Below, one piece after another: positions 1-7,815 of a stretch of 64,000 nucleotides of DNA. The position numbers and the translations under genes are program-made. Source of the DNA: Saccharopolyspora rhizosphaerae (GTDB taxonomy: Bacteria > Actinomycetota > Actinomycetes > Mycobacteriales > Pseudonocardiaceae); the NCBI RefSeq assembly GCF_003931915.1, contig NZ_RSAA01000020.1, positions 62,001 to 126,000 on the forward strand. Direction: 5' to 3'. Within the stretch, counting starts at the first letter, position 1. Each line of letters begins with the position of its first letter. Below the pieces are notes generated by a model. The model was given only the letters and a program-made list of their open reading frames with translations, was not told where the DNA came from and searched no databases.

Positions 1-502
1 GCCCGCTGCGGCGAGTCCTGTCGAACTCGGCGCGGAGTCCGCCTGCTTGGGCGGCGTCGTCGAACGCCGCGACGACCGGAGCGGTGTGGGTCGGGGCGCT
101 CACACCGCCCTTGTCCAGCTCGTCGAAGGCGTCGAGGGCGTCGGCGTTGATCTCCGCCAGTGCCCGCATGGAGCGCTGCCAGCGGCCGCGCGTGCAGTTC
201 CGCGCGAAGCGCGCCAGGAACGCCCACAACCCGGGGTCCGGCGTGCGGGGCACGTACAGCGGCGCGGCGGGGTCGAACAGCGAGCGCAGGCCGTAGCGCA
301 GCACCTCCGGTTCGGGCAGCGGGACGCTGAACGCCGGGGCGAGGTACCCCGCGTTGCCCCACGAGGCGCCGGAGGCGACTCCGCGCCGGTCCACCACCGT
401 GACGTCGACCCCGCGCTCCTGCAAGAACCACGCGGTCGACAGGCCGACCACGCCGGCACCGACGACGACGGCCGTGCGCGGCGCGTTCGCTGCAGAACCC
501 AT
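1..502 (-). CDS. FAD-dependent amino-acid oxidoreductase (DadA/glycine-oxidase-like), partial
   Basis: The first 167 residues are visible and the gene runs off the left edge. Residues 11-20 (AVVVGAGVVG) form a Rossmann FAD-binding motif. They are followed by VTVVDRR and GASWGNAGY, a signature typical of D-amino-acid dehydrogenases and related DAO-family flavoproteins, which oxidatively deaminate small or D-amino acids. The ATG at 502 is preceded by AGGAGG with about 9 nt spacing, which fixes the start. The gene follows the PucR gene on the same strand, with a 27-nt inverted repeat (564-590) between them. PucR-class regulators often control nitrogen-compound catabolism, so regulation of this oxidase by its neighbour is plausible but inferred. 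Substrate unknown because the catalytic half is missing. Confidence 0.8.
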   Translation of the reverse strand, partial: MGSAANAPRTAVVVGAGVVGLSTAWFLQERGVDVTVVDRRGVASGASWGNAGYLAPAFSVPLPEPEVLRYGLRSLFDPAAPLYVPRTPDPGLWAFLARFARNCTRGRWQRSMRALAEINADALDAFDELDKGGVSAPTHTAPVVAAFDDAAQAGGLRAEFDRTRRSG

Positions 503-563
503 GCTCGTCTCCCTCCTGGTCCCGAGGATGCTCGCGCCGGACGACGAGCGCGATGTGGATTTG

Positions 564-590
564 GCACAACTAACCGCGGGCGAGTTGTGC
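564..590. promoter_or_regulatory. Inverted repeat between pucR and the FAD oxidase
   Basis: GCACAACT and AGTTGTGC form perfect 8-bp arms around an 11-nt spacer. The repeat lies 9 nt past the pucR stop and 62 nt before the oxidase start. It could terminate pucR or act as an operator for the oxidase. No T-run follows on the minus strand, so an operator is at least as likely. Confidence 0.45.
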
Positions 591-598
591 TGGTCCCA

Positions 599-2116
599 CT
601 ACTGGTCGGCGGCGAGGGCGATGATCAGCGCGAGCCGGGTGTCGGGGTCGTCCAGGTCCAGCGAGCCGACCTGCGTCGCTCTGCGCATCCGGTTGCGGAC
701 GGTGTTCGGGTGGATCTCGAGGCGCGCGGCCGCGGCACCGAGGTCGCCCTGCACCTCCAGCCACGTCCGCAGGGTCGCGATCAGGTGCCCGCCGTGCTCG
801 CGGTCGTGGCGGCGCAGCCGCGCCACCGGACCGCGCTCGGGCGCCCGCCCGCTCGCGGCGACGCGCTGCAGGCGGCGCAGCAGGACCTCGTGCCAGGAGT
901 CGTCGTAGACCACGGCGGGCGAGCCCGCTGGCTTCGCGGCGTGGACGGCGAGGCTCTCGTCGGCCTCCCGCCTGCTGTCGACGAGCTCGTCCAGGCCCGC
1001 GGCACCGCCGATGCCGGCGAAGACCTCGACGCCTGCGGGCATCTCGCGCGCGAGCGCCCGCACCCACTCGCGCGCCGGGGCGCCGTCCTCGTGCGGCAGG
1101 ATCGTGTAGACGGTGTTGGCGAACAGCGCGCTCCGCCCCGGGCGCGACCACCCGAAGCCCACCGTGGCGAGCTCGAAGACCAGGAGCGCGGCCGAGTCGT
1201 GCTCGCCCTGGTTGTGGGCTTGGACGGCGACGACGCGGAAGCGGTCGCCGCGGAAGCCGAGCCGCCGCAGCACGGTCGCGACGTCGGAGTGCCCTTCGAC
1301 GAGGCCGATCACCAGGTCCGATTCGACCTGCCGCTCGAGGTCGGCGCTCGCGCGCGTGCGCAGCAGGTGCGCCGCGGCGGTGCGCGAGGCCTGCATTAGG
1401 GCGGACTGGCGCTCGGCGTCCAGCGGGGACGGCGTGCCGACCCAGATCGAACCGAGCAGGGACTTCCCGGCCCGCACCGCGACCACGGCCCGGCCCTGCC
1501 GCGAGCCCGAGGGCTCGACGAACAGCGGCTCGTCGGAGGTGGCCAGGTGCCGGAACACGCCGCGCTCGCTGAGCTCGCGGCGGATCTCCTCGGGGACGCG
1601 CCTGCCCAGGATCGTCTCCAACCGGGCCTGGTCGGCCGCCTCCTGGCGCCGCGAGTACGCCAGCACGCCCGAGCGGTGGTCCTCGATCGTGACCGGTCCG
1701 CCGAGCGACTCGGCCAGGGCGTCGGCCAGCGCGAACAGGTCCGTGGGCCCTCGCCCGGCCTCGGTCTCGCGCCCTTCCAGCACCAGGCCGTAGACCACGC
1801 CGGCGAGCTGGCCCCACGACACGGCGGGGTCGACCAGCAGCACCGCGATCTCGCGGTCGCGGGCCACGGCCAGCGCCGCCTCACCGAGCCCGTCGAGCCG
1901 GAACACCACGACCACGGCGCTGGTCTGCGCCAAGACCTCGGCCGCCCGCCCTTCGTCGACGCCGACGGCCAGCAGCACCTCGTCACCGCCGCGCGCCTGC
2001 TCGGTCGGGTCGTGCAGGGCCACCGCCCGCAGTTCGGTCGCCCGGCTGCGCGGAGCGCACACCAGGTGGGCCCCGTAGCCGCCGAGGACGTTGATCAACC
2101 GGTCCAGCTTGACCAT
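599..2116 (-). CDS. PucR-family transcriptional regulator
   Basis: A 505-residue protein. The last ~60 residues hold the PucR C-terminal helix-turn-helix: TWLEVQGDLGAAAARLEIH then PNTVRNRMRR, followed by a short tail. The long N-terminal part looks like the PucR ligand-sensing region followed by a GGDEF-like/CdaR-type middle domain. The ATG at 2116 (MVKLDRLINVLGG) is chosen because the family domain begins there. An upstream in-frame start would add 19 residues of unconserved low-complexity sequence. It is divergent from the dehydrogenase operon starting at 2311 and upstream of the FAD oxidase on its own strand. PucR proteins are one-component regulators of purine, amino-acid and proline catabolism. 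The targets here are inferred only from position. Confidence 0.85.
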   Translation of the reverse strand: MVKLDRLINVLGGYGAHLVCAPRSRATELRAVALHDPTEQARGGDEVLLAVGVDEGRAAEVLAQTSAVVVVFRLDGLGEAALAVARDREIAVLLVDPAVSWGQLAGVVYGLVLEGRETEAGRGPTDLFALADALAESLGGPVTIEDHRSGVLAYSRRQEAADQARLETILGRRVPEEIRRELSERGVFRHLATSDEPLFVEPSGSRQGRAVVAVRAGKSLLGSIWVGTPSPLDAERQSALMQASRTAAAHLLRTRASADLERQVESDLVIGLVEGHSDVATVLRRLGFRGDRFRVVAVQAHNQGEHDSAALLVFELATVGFGWSRPGRSALFANTVYTILPHEDGAPAREWVRALAREMPAGVEVFAGIGGAAGLDELVDSRREADESLAVHAAKPAGSPAVVYDDSWHEVLLRRLQRVAASGRAPERGPVARLRRHDREHGGHLIATLRTWLEVQGDLGAAAARLEIHPNTVRNRMRRATQVGSLDLDDPDTRLALIIALAADQ

Positions 2117-2310
2117 GCAGCCATCGTCGGCCCTGCGGGGGCGGGGGCCCGCACCGGGGCTCGCCCGCGCCACGCGATCGGAGTACCTGCCTCCTCGGAC
2201 TGGACAACGTGCACAGCCTCAGGCCGCTCCGATGCGGCAGATCGGACAACATGAGCAGTCCGATCAAGGCCTGTTGCACGGTCGCGCCTGGGGTGCGCAC
2301 GCTTTCGCAC

Positions 2311-3282
2311 ATGGACGACGCAGATCTGCGCGAGCTGTTCCGCCTCATGGTGGTGACGCGGCGCCTCGACGAGGAGGCCATCGCGTTGCAGCGGCAGGGC
2401 GTGCTGCCGGCCTACGCTCCCCTCCGCGGCCAGGAGGCCGCGCAGGTCGGGAGCGCGGCGGCGCTGGACCTGGCCCGCGACTTCGCCTTCCCGACCTACC
2501 GCGAGCTGGGCGCCGCGGTGGCGATGGGGGTGGACCCGGTCGCCTACCTGGCGATGCACCGCAACATCTGGCACGGCGGCCTCTACGACGCCAACGTCGC
2601 GCGGCTCGCGCCGCCGAACGCCGTCGTGGGCGGGCCGGTGCTGCACGCGGTGGGCTGGGCGATGGGTGCGCAGCTCGACGGAACCGGCGGCGCGGCGCTG
2701 ACCTACTTCGGCGACGGCGCCAGCTCGCAGGGCGACGTGCACGAGGCGATGAACTTCGCCGGCGTGTACCGGCTGCCGGTGGTGTTCTTCTGCCAGAACA
2801 ACGGCTGGGCGATCTCGCTGCCCACCGCCGACCAGGTCGCAGGCGGTTCGGTGGCGGCACGCGCGGCCGGGTACGGCTTCGAGGGCCTGCAGGTCGACGG
2901 CAACGACGTCACGGCCGTGTTCGAGGCGACCCGGCAGGCGTTGGACCGTGCCCGCGCGGGCGAGGGGCCGACGCTGGTCGAGGCGATGACCTACCGCCTC
3001 GGACCGCACTCCACATCGGACGACCCGAGCCGCTACCGCAGCCCCGAGGAGGAGCGCGCGCGAGCTGAGCGGGACCCGGTCGAGGTCGCTGGGCAGTCGC
3101 TGTCGGCCGAGGAGGTCACCGAGGCCGAGGAGCACGCGGCCGCCGTCGTAGCCCGGACCACCGAGGGGCTGCGCGGACTGCAGGCTCCGCCGGCCGACGA
3201 GTTGTTCAGCTTCGTCTACCGCGCGCCGACCGCCGCTCTGCTCGAACAGCACCGCGCTTGGAAGGAGTGGCAGGATGCCTGA
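2311..3282 (+). CDS. Thiamine-dependent dehydrogenase E1 alpha subunit (acetoin/2-oxoacid type)
   Basis: Large ThDP-binding subunit of a 2-oxoacid or acetoin dehydrogenase (323 residues). The ThDP/Mg motif is intact: GDGASSQGD near residues 134-142, ending in QNN at about 162-164, the usual GDG-x27-NN spacing. The N-terminus has the family stretch RRLDEEAIALQRQG and PLRGQEAAQVG. The ATG at 2311 fits the start of the conserved fold. An in-frame ATG at 2251 would add 20 unconserved residues, and neither start has a convincing ribosome site. The gene heads a four-gene operon with E1 beta, a lipoyl protein and an alpha/beta hydrolase, a set that matches acetoin dehydrogenase (acoABC) better than a pyruvate dehydrogenase because the hydrolase is present and no catalytic E2 or E3 follows. 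Confidence 0.85.
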   Translation: MDDADLRELFRLMVVTRRLDEEAIALQRQGVLPAYAPLRGQEAAQVGSAAALDLARDFAFPTYRELGAAVAMGVDPVAYLAMHRNIWHGGLYDANVARLAPPNAVVGGPVLHAVGWAMGAQLDGTGGAALTYFGDGASSQGDVHEAMNFAGVYRLPVVFFCQNNGWAISLPTADQVAGGSVAARAAGYGFEGLQVDGNDVTAVFEATRQALDRARAGEGPTLVEAMTYRLGPHSTSDDPSRYRSPEEERARAERDPVEVAGQSLSAEEVTEAEEHAAAVVARTTEGLRGLQAPPADELFSFVYRAPTAALLEQHRAWKEWQDA

Positions 3283-4264
3283 GCTCTCCCTGCAGCAGGC
3301 GCTGAACACCGCGCTGCAGCACGCCTGCGAGGACGACGACCGGGTTCTGGTCTTCGGCGAGGACGTGGGCACGCTCGGCGGGGTGTTCCGGGTGACCGAC
3401 GGTCTGCAGGCGAAGTTCGGCGAGCACCGCGTCTTCGACACCCCGCTGGCCGAATCGGCGATCATGGGCATGTCGGTGGGACTGGCGATGGCCGGCTGGC
3501 GCCCGGTCCCGGAGATCCAGTTCGACGGCTTCAGCTACCCGGCGATCGACCAGGTCGTCAACCAGGTCGCCCGCATGCACTACCGCAGCCGCGGCGCGCT
3601 GGGCATGCCGATCACGTTGCGGCTGCCCAGCTTCGGCGGCATCCAGGCTCCCGAGCACCACGGGGAGAGCCTGGAGTCGCTGTTCGCGCACGTGCCCGGG
3701 CTCAAGGTCGTCTCGCCCTCGGGGCCGGCGGAGGGCTACCACCTGCTGCGGCAGGCGATCGCCGACCCGGACCCGGTGATCTTCATGGAGCCCAAGTCCC
3801 GCTACTGGCAGCGGGAGGAGTTCGACCCCGCCGAGCCCGTCGAGACGCTGCCGGTGGGGCGCAGCCGGGTGGTGCGCCGGGGCAGGCACGCCACGCTCAT
3901 CGCCTGGGGTGCGATGGTGTCGCGCTGCCGGCAGGTGGCCGAGCTGGCCGCCGAGGACGGTGTCGAGCTGGAGGTGCTGGACCTGCGCTGGCTCAAGCCG
4001 ATCGACGCCGACGGCCTGGCCGAGTCGGTCTCGCGCACCCGCCGCGCGGTCGTCGTCCACGAAGCGCCGCTGACCGCGGGGCTGGGCGGTGAGGTGTCGG
4101 CGCTGATCACCGAGCGCTGCTTCGGCGACCTGCGAGCCCCGGTGCAGCGGGTGGCCGGGTTCGACGTGCCCTACCCGTCCGGCGCGCTGGAGGACGAGTA
4201 CCTGCCCAGCGCCGACCGGGTCCTGACCGCAGTGCAGACCACATTGGAGTACCGCCGTGGCTGA
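3275..4264 (+). CDS. Thiamine-dependent dehydrogenase E1 beta subunit
   Basis: 329-residue transketolase-like subunit that pairs with the preceding E1 alpha to form the active site. Family landmarks are FGEDVG near the N-terminus, DTPLAESAIMGMSVGLAMAG, the FGGIQAPEHHGESLE loop and the C-terminal transketolase domain with EVLDLRWLKPID. It overlaps the E1 alpha stop by 8 nt, indicating translational coupling and equal dosage. The complex would oxidatively cleave acetoin or decarboxylate a 2-oxoacid and pass the acyl group to the lipoyl protein encoded next. The exact substrate cannot be read from sequence. Confidence 0.88.
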   Translation: MPELSLQQALNTALQHACEDDDRVLVFGEDVGTLGGVFRVTDGLQAKFGEHRVFDTPLAESAIMGMSVGLAMAGWRPVPEIQFDGFSYPAIDQVVNQVARMHYRSRGALGMPITLRLPSFGGIQAPEHHGESLESLFAHVPGLKVVSPSGPAEGYHLLRQAIADPDPVIFMEPKSRYWQREEFDPAEPVETLPVGRSRVVRRGRHATLIAWGAMVSRCRQVAELAAEDGVELEVLDLRWLKPIDADGLAESVSRTRRAVVVHEAPLTAGLGGEVSALITERCFGDLRAPVQRVAGFDVPYPSGALEDEYLPSADRVLTAVQTTLEYRRG

Positions 4265-4577
4265 GGTGACCTTCCCGCTGCCCGACCTCGGTGAGGGGCT
4301 GATCAGCGCCCGGATCCTGGAATGGCTCGTGGCCGAGGGCGATCTGGTGGAGCGCAACGCACCCCTGGTGGAACTGGAGACCACGAAGTCCGCCGTGGAG
4401 ATCCCGTCCCCGCAGACGGGCCGCGTGACGCGGCTGCACGTCGGCGAGGACGAGGAGCTCGAGGTGGGCGCACCGCTGGTGACCTTCACCGTCGAGGACC
4501 ACGCCGGCATCGTCGGCACCGTCCCCGAGGACGGCAAGCCGCAGCGCCGGGTCCGGCTCACCCCGCCGGAGGACTGA
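4257..4577 (+). CDS. Stand-alone lipoyl domain protein (E2 lipoyl carrier)
   Basis: 106 residues holding a single biotinyl/lipoyl domain with PDLGEGL at the N-terminus and the lipoylation hairpin ETTKSAVEIPSP, placing the modified lysine at residue 44. There is no peripheral-subunit-binding domain and no CoA acyltransferase domain, so this is not a complete E2. The GTG start at 4257 overlaps the E1 beta stop. The next gene, 3 nt downstream, is an alpha/beta hydrolase. In many acetoin dehydrogenase systems AcoC is one polypeptide made of exactly a lipoyl domain followed by an alpha/beta hydrolase, so here the two halves appear as separate genes. That reading is inference from domain order. Confidence 0.85.
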   Translation: MAEVTFPLPDLGEGLISARILEWLVAEGDLVERNAPLVELETTKSAVEIPSPQTGRVTRLHVGEDEELEVGAPLVTFTVEDHAGIVGTVPEDGKPQRRVRLTPPED

Positions 4578-4580
4578 GCG

Positions 4581-5243
4581 ATGCCGATGATCGAGCGCGA
4601 GGGCGTCAAGCTCTGGTACGACCACGTCCCCGGTCCCCGGCCGGTGCTGTTCCTGCACGGCTTCGCCTCCGACTCGGAGCGGACGTGGGAGCGCACCGGC
4701 TGGCTGCGGGCGGTCGCCGACCGCGGCCACGTCGTCACCGACCTGCGCGGGCACGGCCAGAGCGAGCGGGCGGCGACGGGCTTCTCGCCCGACGAGCTGG
4801 CCCGCGACGCGCTGGCGGTGCTCGACGCGGCGCAGGTGCCCGAGGTCGACGCGGTCACCTACTCCATGGGCGGGCTGGTCGGCTGGGAGCTCGCGCGCCT
4901 GGCGCCCGGCCGGGTCCGCGCTCTGGCGCTCGGCGGCATCGGCGGTGGTGCGGTTCGCCGCGAGGCGATGCTCGAGGTCCAGCAGGCCCTCTCGGCCGAG
5001 GACCGCACGCCGTGCGTCGAGGGCATGACCGGTCACCGGCTCACCGGAGCACCCCCGGCACCGGCGTTGTTCGCCGCGGGTGAGGAGGACCAGATCGCCG
5101 CGGACGCAGCGGCTTTCGCCGAGGAGATCGGCGCGGTCCACGTCTCGCTGGGACGCAGGAACCACGTCAACGCCGTCTCCAGCCGAGCGTTCAAGACAGC
5201 GGCCCTCGACTTCCTCGACCGCACCGAGGAGCGAGCACCTTAA
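4581..5243 (+). CDS. Alpha/beta hydrolase (AcoC catalytic-half-like)
   Basis: 220-residue alpha/beta-hydrolase fold. The oxyanion segment is FLHGFASD, and DLRGHGQSE is the usual strand-4 motif. The nucleophile elbow is TYSMGG, with Ser95 (T replaces the common first G). The likely acid is Asp169 in GEEDQI and the base His194 in RNHVNAV. It follows the lipoyl gene by 3 nt and is probably its functional partner. In acetoin dehydrogenases the hydrolase-type domain of AcoC is annotated as the dihydrolipoyl acetyltransferase. The small size (typical hydrolases are 250-290 residues) comes from a short cap region. Its stop codon shares bases with the stop of the convergent biotin carboxylase gene. 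Confidence 0.75.
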   Translation: MPMIEREGVKLWYDHVPGPRPVLFLHGFASDSERTWERTGWLRAVADRGHVVTDLRGHGQSERAATGFSPDELARDALAVLDAAQVPEVDAVTYSMGGLVGWELARLAPGRVRALALGGIGGGAVRREAMLEVQQALSAEDRTPCVEGMTGHRLTGAPPAPALFAAGEEDQIAADAAAFAEEIGAVHVSLGRRNHVNAVSSRAFKTAALDFLDRTEERAP

Positions 5244-6583
5244 CCGAGGCGCTCCTCCAGCCACTTGGTGTGGACCGGGCCCGCGGTGAGCTCCGGGTCG
5301 GTGATGAGCGTGCGGTGCAGGCCTGCGGTGCTGGACACTCCCTCGACGTGGAACTCCGCGAGCGCCTGGCGCGCCCGCGCGTAGGCCTGCTCGCGGTCCT
5401 CGCCCCAGCAGATGAGCTTGGCGATGAGCGAGTCGTAGAACGGGCTGATCCGGTCGCCCTGGGTGATGCCGGTGTCGACCCGCACCCCGGGGCCGCCCGG
5501 CAGCACCAGCTCCGTGATCTCACCCGGGGTGGGGGCGAAGTCGCGCTCCGGGTCTTCGGCGTTGATGCGCAGCTCGACGGCCACTCCCCTGCGCGTGATC
5601 GACTCCTGGTCCCGCGCCAGCCGCTCACCTCCGGCGATGCGCAGCTGCTCGGCGACGACGTCGACACCGGTGACCACCTCGGTGATCGGGTGCTCGACCT
5701 GCACGCGTGCGTTCATCTCGATGAAGTAGAACTCGCCCGCGTCGTCGACGAGGAACTCCACCGTCCCCGCGCCGCGGTAGTCCACGTGCTCGGCGAGTCG
5801 CACCGCCGCCGCGGTGATCGCCTGCCGGGTCTCCTCGCTGAGGCCAGGAGCGGGTGCTTCCTCGATGAGCTTCTGCCTGCGCCGCTGCACCGAGCAGTCC
5901 CGCTCGAAGAGGTGCACCACGTTGCCGTGGCCGTCGGCGAGCACCTGCACCTCCACGTGCCGGGCGTGCTGGATCGCGCGCTCGAGGTAGATCGCCGGGT
6001 CCCCGAACGCCGACCGCGCCTCGGCCTGGGCGGCGGGCAGCGCGTCGAGCAGCTCATCGACGCTGCTCACGGGCCGGATGCCGCGACCTCCCCCGCCCGC
6101 GGCGGCCTTGAGCAGCAGCGGGAAGCCGATCTCGTCCGCCAGCCGGCGGATGTCCTCGGGGTCGTCGATCGGCTCGGTTCCCGGGACCACCGGGACACCG
6201 GCGGCGGTCGCGGCGGCACGCGCGGCCGCTTTGTCCCCCATCTGCTCGAGCACGGACGGGCGCGGCCCGACGAAGACGAACCCCGCGTCCTCGACCGCCC
6301 TGGCGAACGCACCGCTCTCGGAGAGGAACCCGTACCCGGGGTGCACGGCGTCGACCTCAGCGGTGCGCGCCGCCTTGAGCAGCGCGTCCGGGTCGAGGTA
6401 CGACTTCTGGGCTACGGAGCGGCCGATGTGCACCGCGTGGTCGGCCATGTGGACGCACCGCGAGTTCTCGTCGGCGTCGGAGTAGACCGCCACCGCTTCC
6501 AGACCCGCCACGTGGCAGGCGCGGATGATCCGGACGGCGATCTCGCCCCGGTTGGCCACGAGGACCCGCTGCACCCCGCTCAT
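5240..6583 (-). CDS. accC: Biotin carboxylase
   Basis: 447-residue ATP-grasp biotin carboxylase. Seen in order: N-terminal VLVANRGEIAVRIIRA, the glycine-rich ATP loop KAAAGGGGRGI, HVEVQVLADGHGN, the carboxylation/catalytic region ERDCSVQRRRQKLIEEAP and the EMNARVQVEHPITE strand. It carboxylates biotin on a carrier protein with bicarbonate and ATP. The carrier is encoded immediately upstream with a 4-nt overlap. The operon order pxpB-pxpC-carrier-carboxylase suggests a dedicated carboxylase for the pxp proteins and not the housekeeping acetyl-CoA carboxylase, but the symbol accC reflects only the family. It ends tail-to-tail with the hydrolase gene, sharing the bases TTAA for both stop codons. 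Confidence 0.92.
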   Translation of the reverse strand: MSGVQRVLVANRGEIAVRIIRACHVAGLEAVAVYSDADENSRCVHMADHAVHIGRSVAQKSYLDPDALLKAARTAEVDAVHPGYGFLSESGAFARAVEDAGFVFVGPRPSVLEQMGDKAAARAAATAAGVPVVPGTEPIDDPEDIRRLADEIGFPLLLKAAAGGGGRGIRPVSSVDELLDALPAAQAEARSAFGDPAIYLERAIQHARHVEVQVLADGHGNVVHLFERDCSVQRRRQKLIEEAPAPGLSEETRQAITAAAVRLAEHVDYRGAGTVEFLVDDAGEFYFIEMNARVQVEHPITEVVTGVDVVAEQLRIAGGERLARDQESITRRGVAVELRINAEDPERDFAPTPGEITELVLPGGPGVRVDTGITQGDRISPFYDSLIAKLICWGEDREQAYARARQALAEFHVEGVSSTAGLHRTLITDPELTAGPVHTKWLEERLG

Positions 6584-6819
6584 GCGTCATCGACCTCGAA
6601 CATGGACTGTCCGATGTCGACTTCCTCGCCGTCCTCGAGCAGGACCTCCTTGACGCGGCACGCCTTCTCGGCCTTGATCTCGTTGAAGGTCTTCATCACC
6701 TCGATGAGCCCGAGCGTCTGGCCGGGCTGCACGACGGTGCCCGGTTCGATGTAGGGGTCCGCGTCGGGCGACGGACGCCGGTAGAAGACCCCGGGCATCT
6801 GAGCATCCACTGTGGACAT
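6580..6819 (-). CDS. Biotin carboxyl carrier protein, minimal form
   Basis: 79-residue biotinyl domain with no N-terminal extension. The biotin site is EVMKTFNEI with Lys43; EVMK in place of EAMKM is common in carriers of the AccB/urea-carboxylase group. The hydrophobic PGTVV-QPGQTLG turn precedes it and a QSMFEV strand closes the domain. GGAGG lies 5 nt before the ATG. It overlaps the biotin carboxylase start by 4 nt and follows pxpC by 15 nt. It probably shuttles carboxybiotin between the carboxylase and PxpC, whose fold is that of a carboxyltransferase. Confidence 0.88.
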   Translation of the reverse strand: MSTVDAQMPGVFYRRPSPDADPYIEPGTVVQPGQTLGLIEVMKTFNEIKAEKACRVKEVLLEDGEEVDIGQSMFEVDDA

Positions 6820-6834
6820 AGACTCCTCCTGTCC

Positions 6835-7815
6835 TCAGGCGGTCGCGACCGCCGCCCGCGCCTTCTCCAGCCGTGCACGCCGCTGGTGCCGGGCCGCCAC
6901 CGCTTCGTTGACGTCCACCTGCTCGAAGTGCACCTTGCCGCCGGTCCGGGCCTGCGCCATCCGGTCCCGGTCGACCGAGATCACCGTGCCGATGGTCGCG
7001 TAGCCCCCACCGGTGACCGCGTCGTTGAGCAGCACGATCGGTTCGTCGCCGCCCGGGACCTGGACGGACCCGACGGGGTAGCCGAGGTCGACGACGTTGG
7101 CCTGGTCGCTGCCCGCGCCGAAGGGCTGCTCGCGCTCGATGAACTCCAGCGACCCGCCGCGCAAGCGGTAGCCCACCCGGTCGGCGTCCTTGGTCACCTT
7201 CCACTCGGTGCTCAGGAACGACTCCAGCGCGCGTTCGGTGAGCCGGTACGCGCACAGCCCGACGACCAGGCGCAGCACGGTCCGCTCGGGGAACTCCGGC
7301 CGCAGTTCCGCCGGCACCTCGGTGCCCGCCGGCGGAGCGGCCGTGCTCGCGCCGAGCGGCACCCGGTCGCCGTCGGCCAGCGCGCGCCCTTCGAAACCAC
7401 CGATACCGGTGAGCATGTAGGTGGAGCGCGAACCGAGGTACAGCGGCACGTCCACCCCGCCGCTGATCGCGAGGTAAGGACGGGCGCCGGCCCGGACCTG
7501 CTGCACCGCGAGGACGTCCCCGGCCGACACCCGCAGCGTCCGCCAGGTGGAGGCGGGTTCACCGTTGATGGTGACCCCGATGTCGGCGCCGGTCACCGCG
7601 ACGCTGCGCTCGTCGGTGAACTCCAGCTCAGGCCCGATGTAGGTCGCTTCCAGCGCCGCGGCACCATCGGGGTTGCCCACGAGCATGTTGGCCACGGTGA
7701 AGGAGTACTGGTCCATCGCTCCCGAGGGCGGCATGCCGATGGCGTACTGGCCGTCCCGGCCGGAGTCCTGGACGGTCGTGGACAGCCCACCCTTGCGCAC
7801 GATCAGCGTGTTCAC
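6835..7815 (-). CDS. pxpC: 5-oxoprolinase subunit C (KipA/AHS2 carboxyltransferase-like)
   Basis: 326 residues of the allophanate-hydrolase-subunit-2/KipA family. Typical N-terminus: KGGLSTTVQDSGRDGQY followed by GMPPSGAMDQYSF and NPDGAAALEATYIGPEL. The C-terminal half has DRVGYRLRG and GGYATIGTV. The GTG start at 7815 overlaps the pxpB stop in a GTGA arrangement, showing coupling; longer upstream reading frame lies inside pxpB and is not used. PxpB and PxpC with PxpA form an ATP-dependent 5-oxoprolinase. The same two folds form the carboxyltransferase part of urea carboxylase, which explains the biotin genes downstream. Confidence 0.9.
   Translation of the reverse strand: MNTLIVRKGGLSTTVQDSGRDGQYAIGMPPSGAMDQYSFTVANMLVGNPDGAAALEATYIGPELEFTDERSVAVTGADIGVTINGEPASTWRTLRVSAGDVLAVQQVRAGARPYLAISGGVDVPLYLGSRSTYMLTGIGGFEGRALADGDRVPLGASTAAPPAGTEVPAELRPEFPERTVLRLVVGLCAYRLTERALESFLSTEWKVTKDADRVGYRLRGGSLEFIEREQPFGAGSDQANVVDLGYPVGSVQVPGGDEPIVLLNDAVTGGGYATIGTVISVDRDRMAQARTGGKVHFEQVDVNEAVAARHQRRARLEKARAAVATA

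Noticed and set aside
2251-2310. Upstream ATG at 2251 as the E1 alpha start
   Set aside because: The added 20 residues are not family-like and there is no ribosome site; kept only as an alternative.
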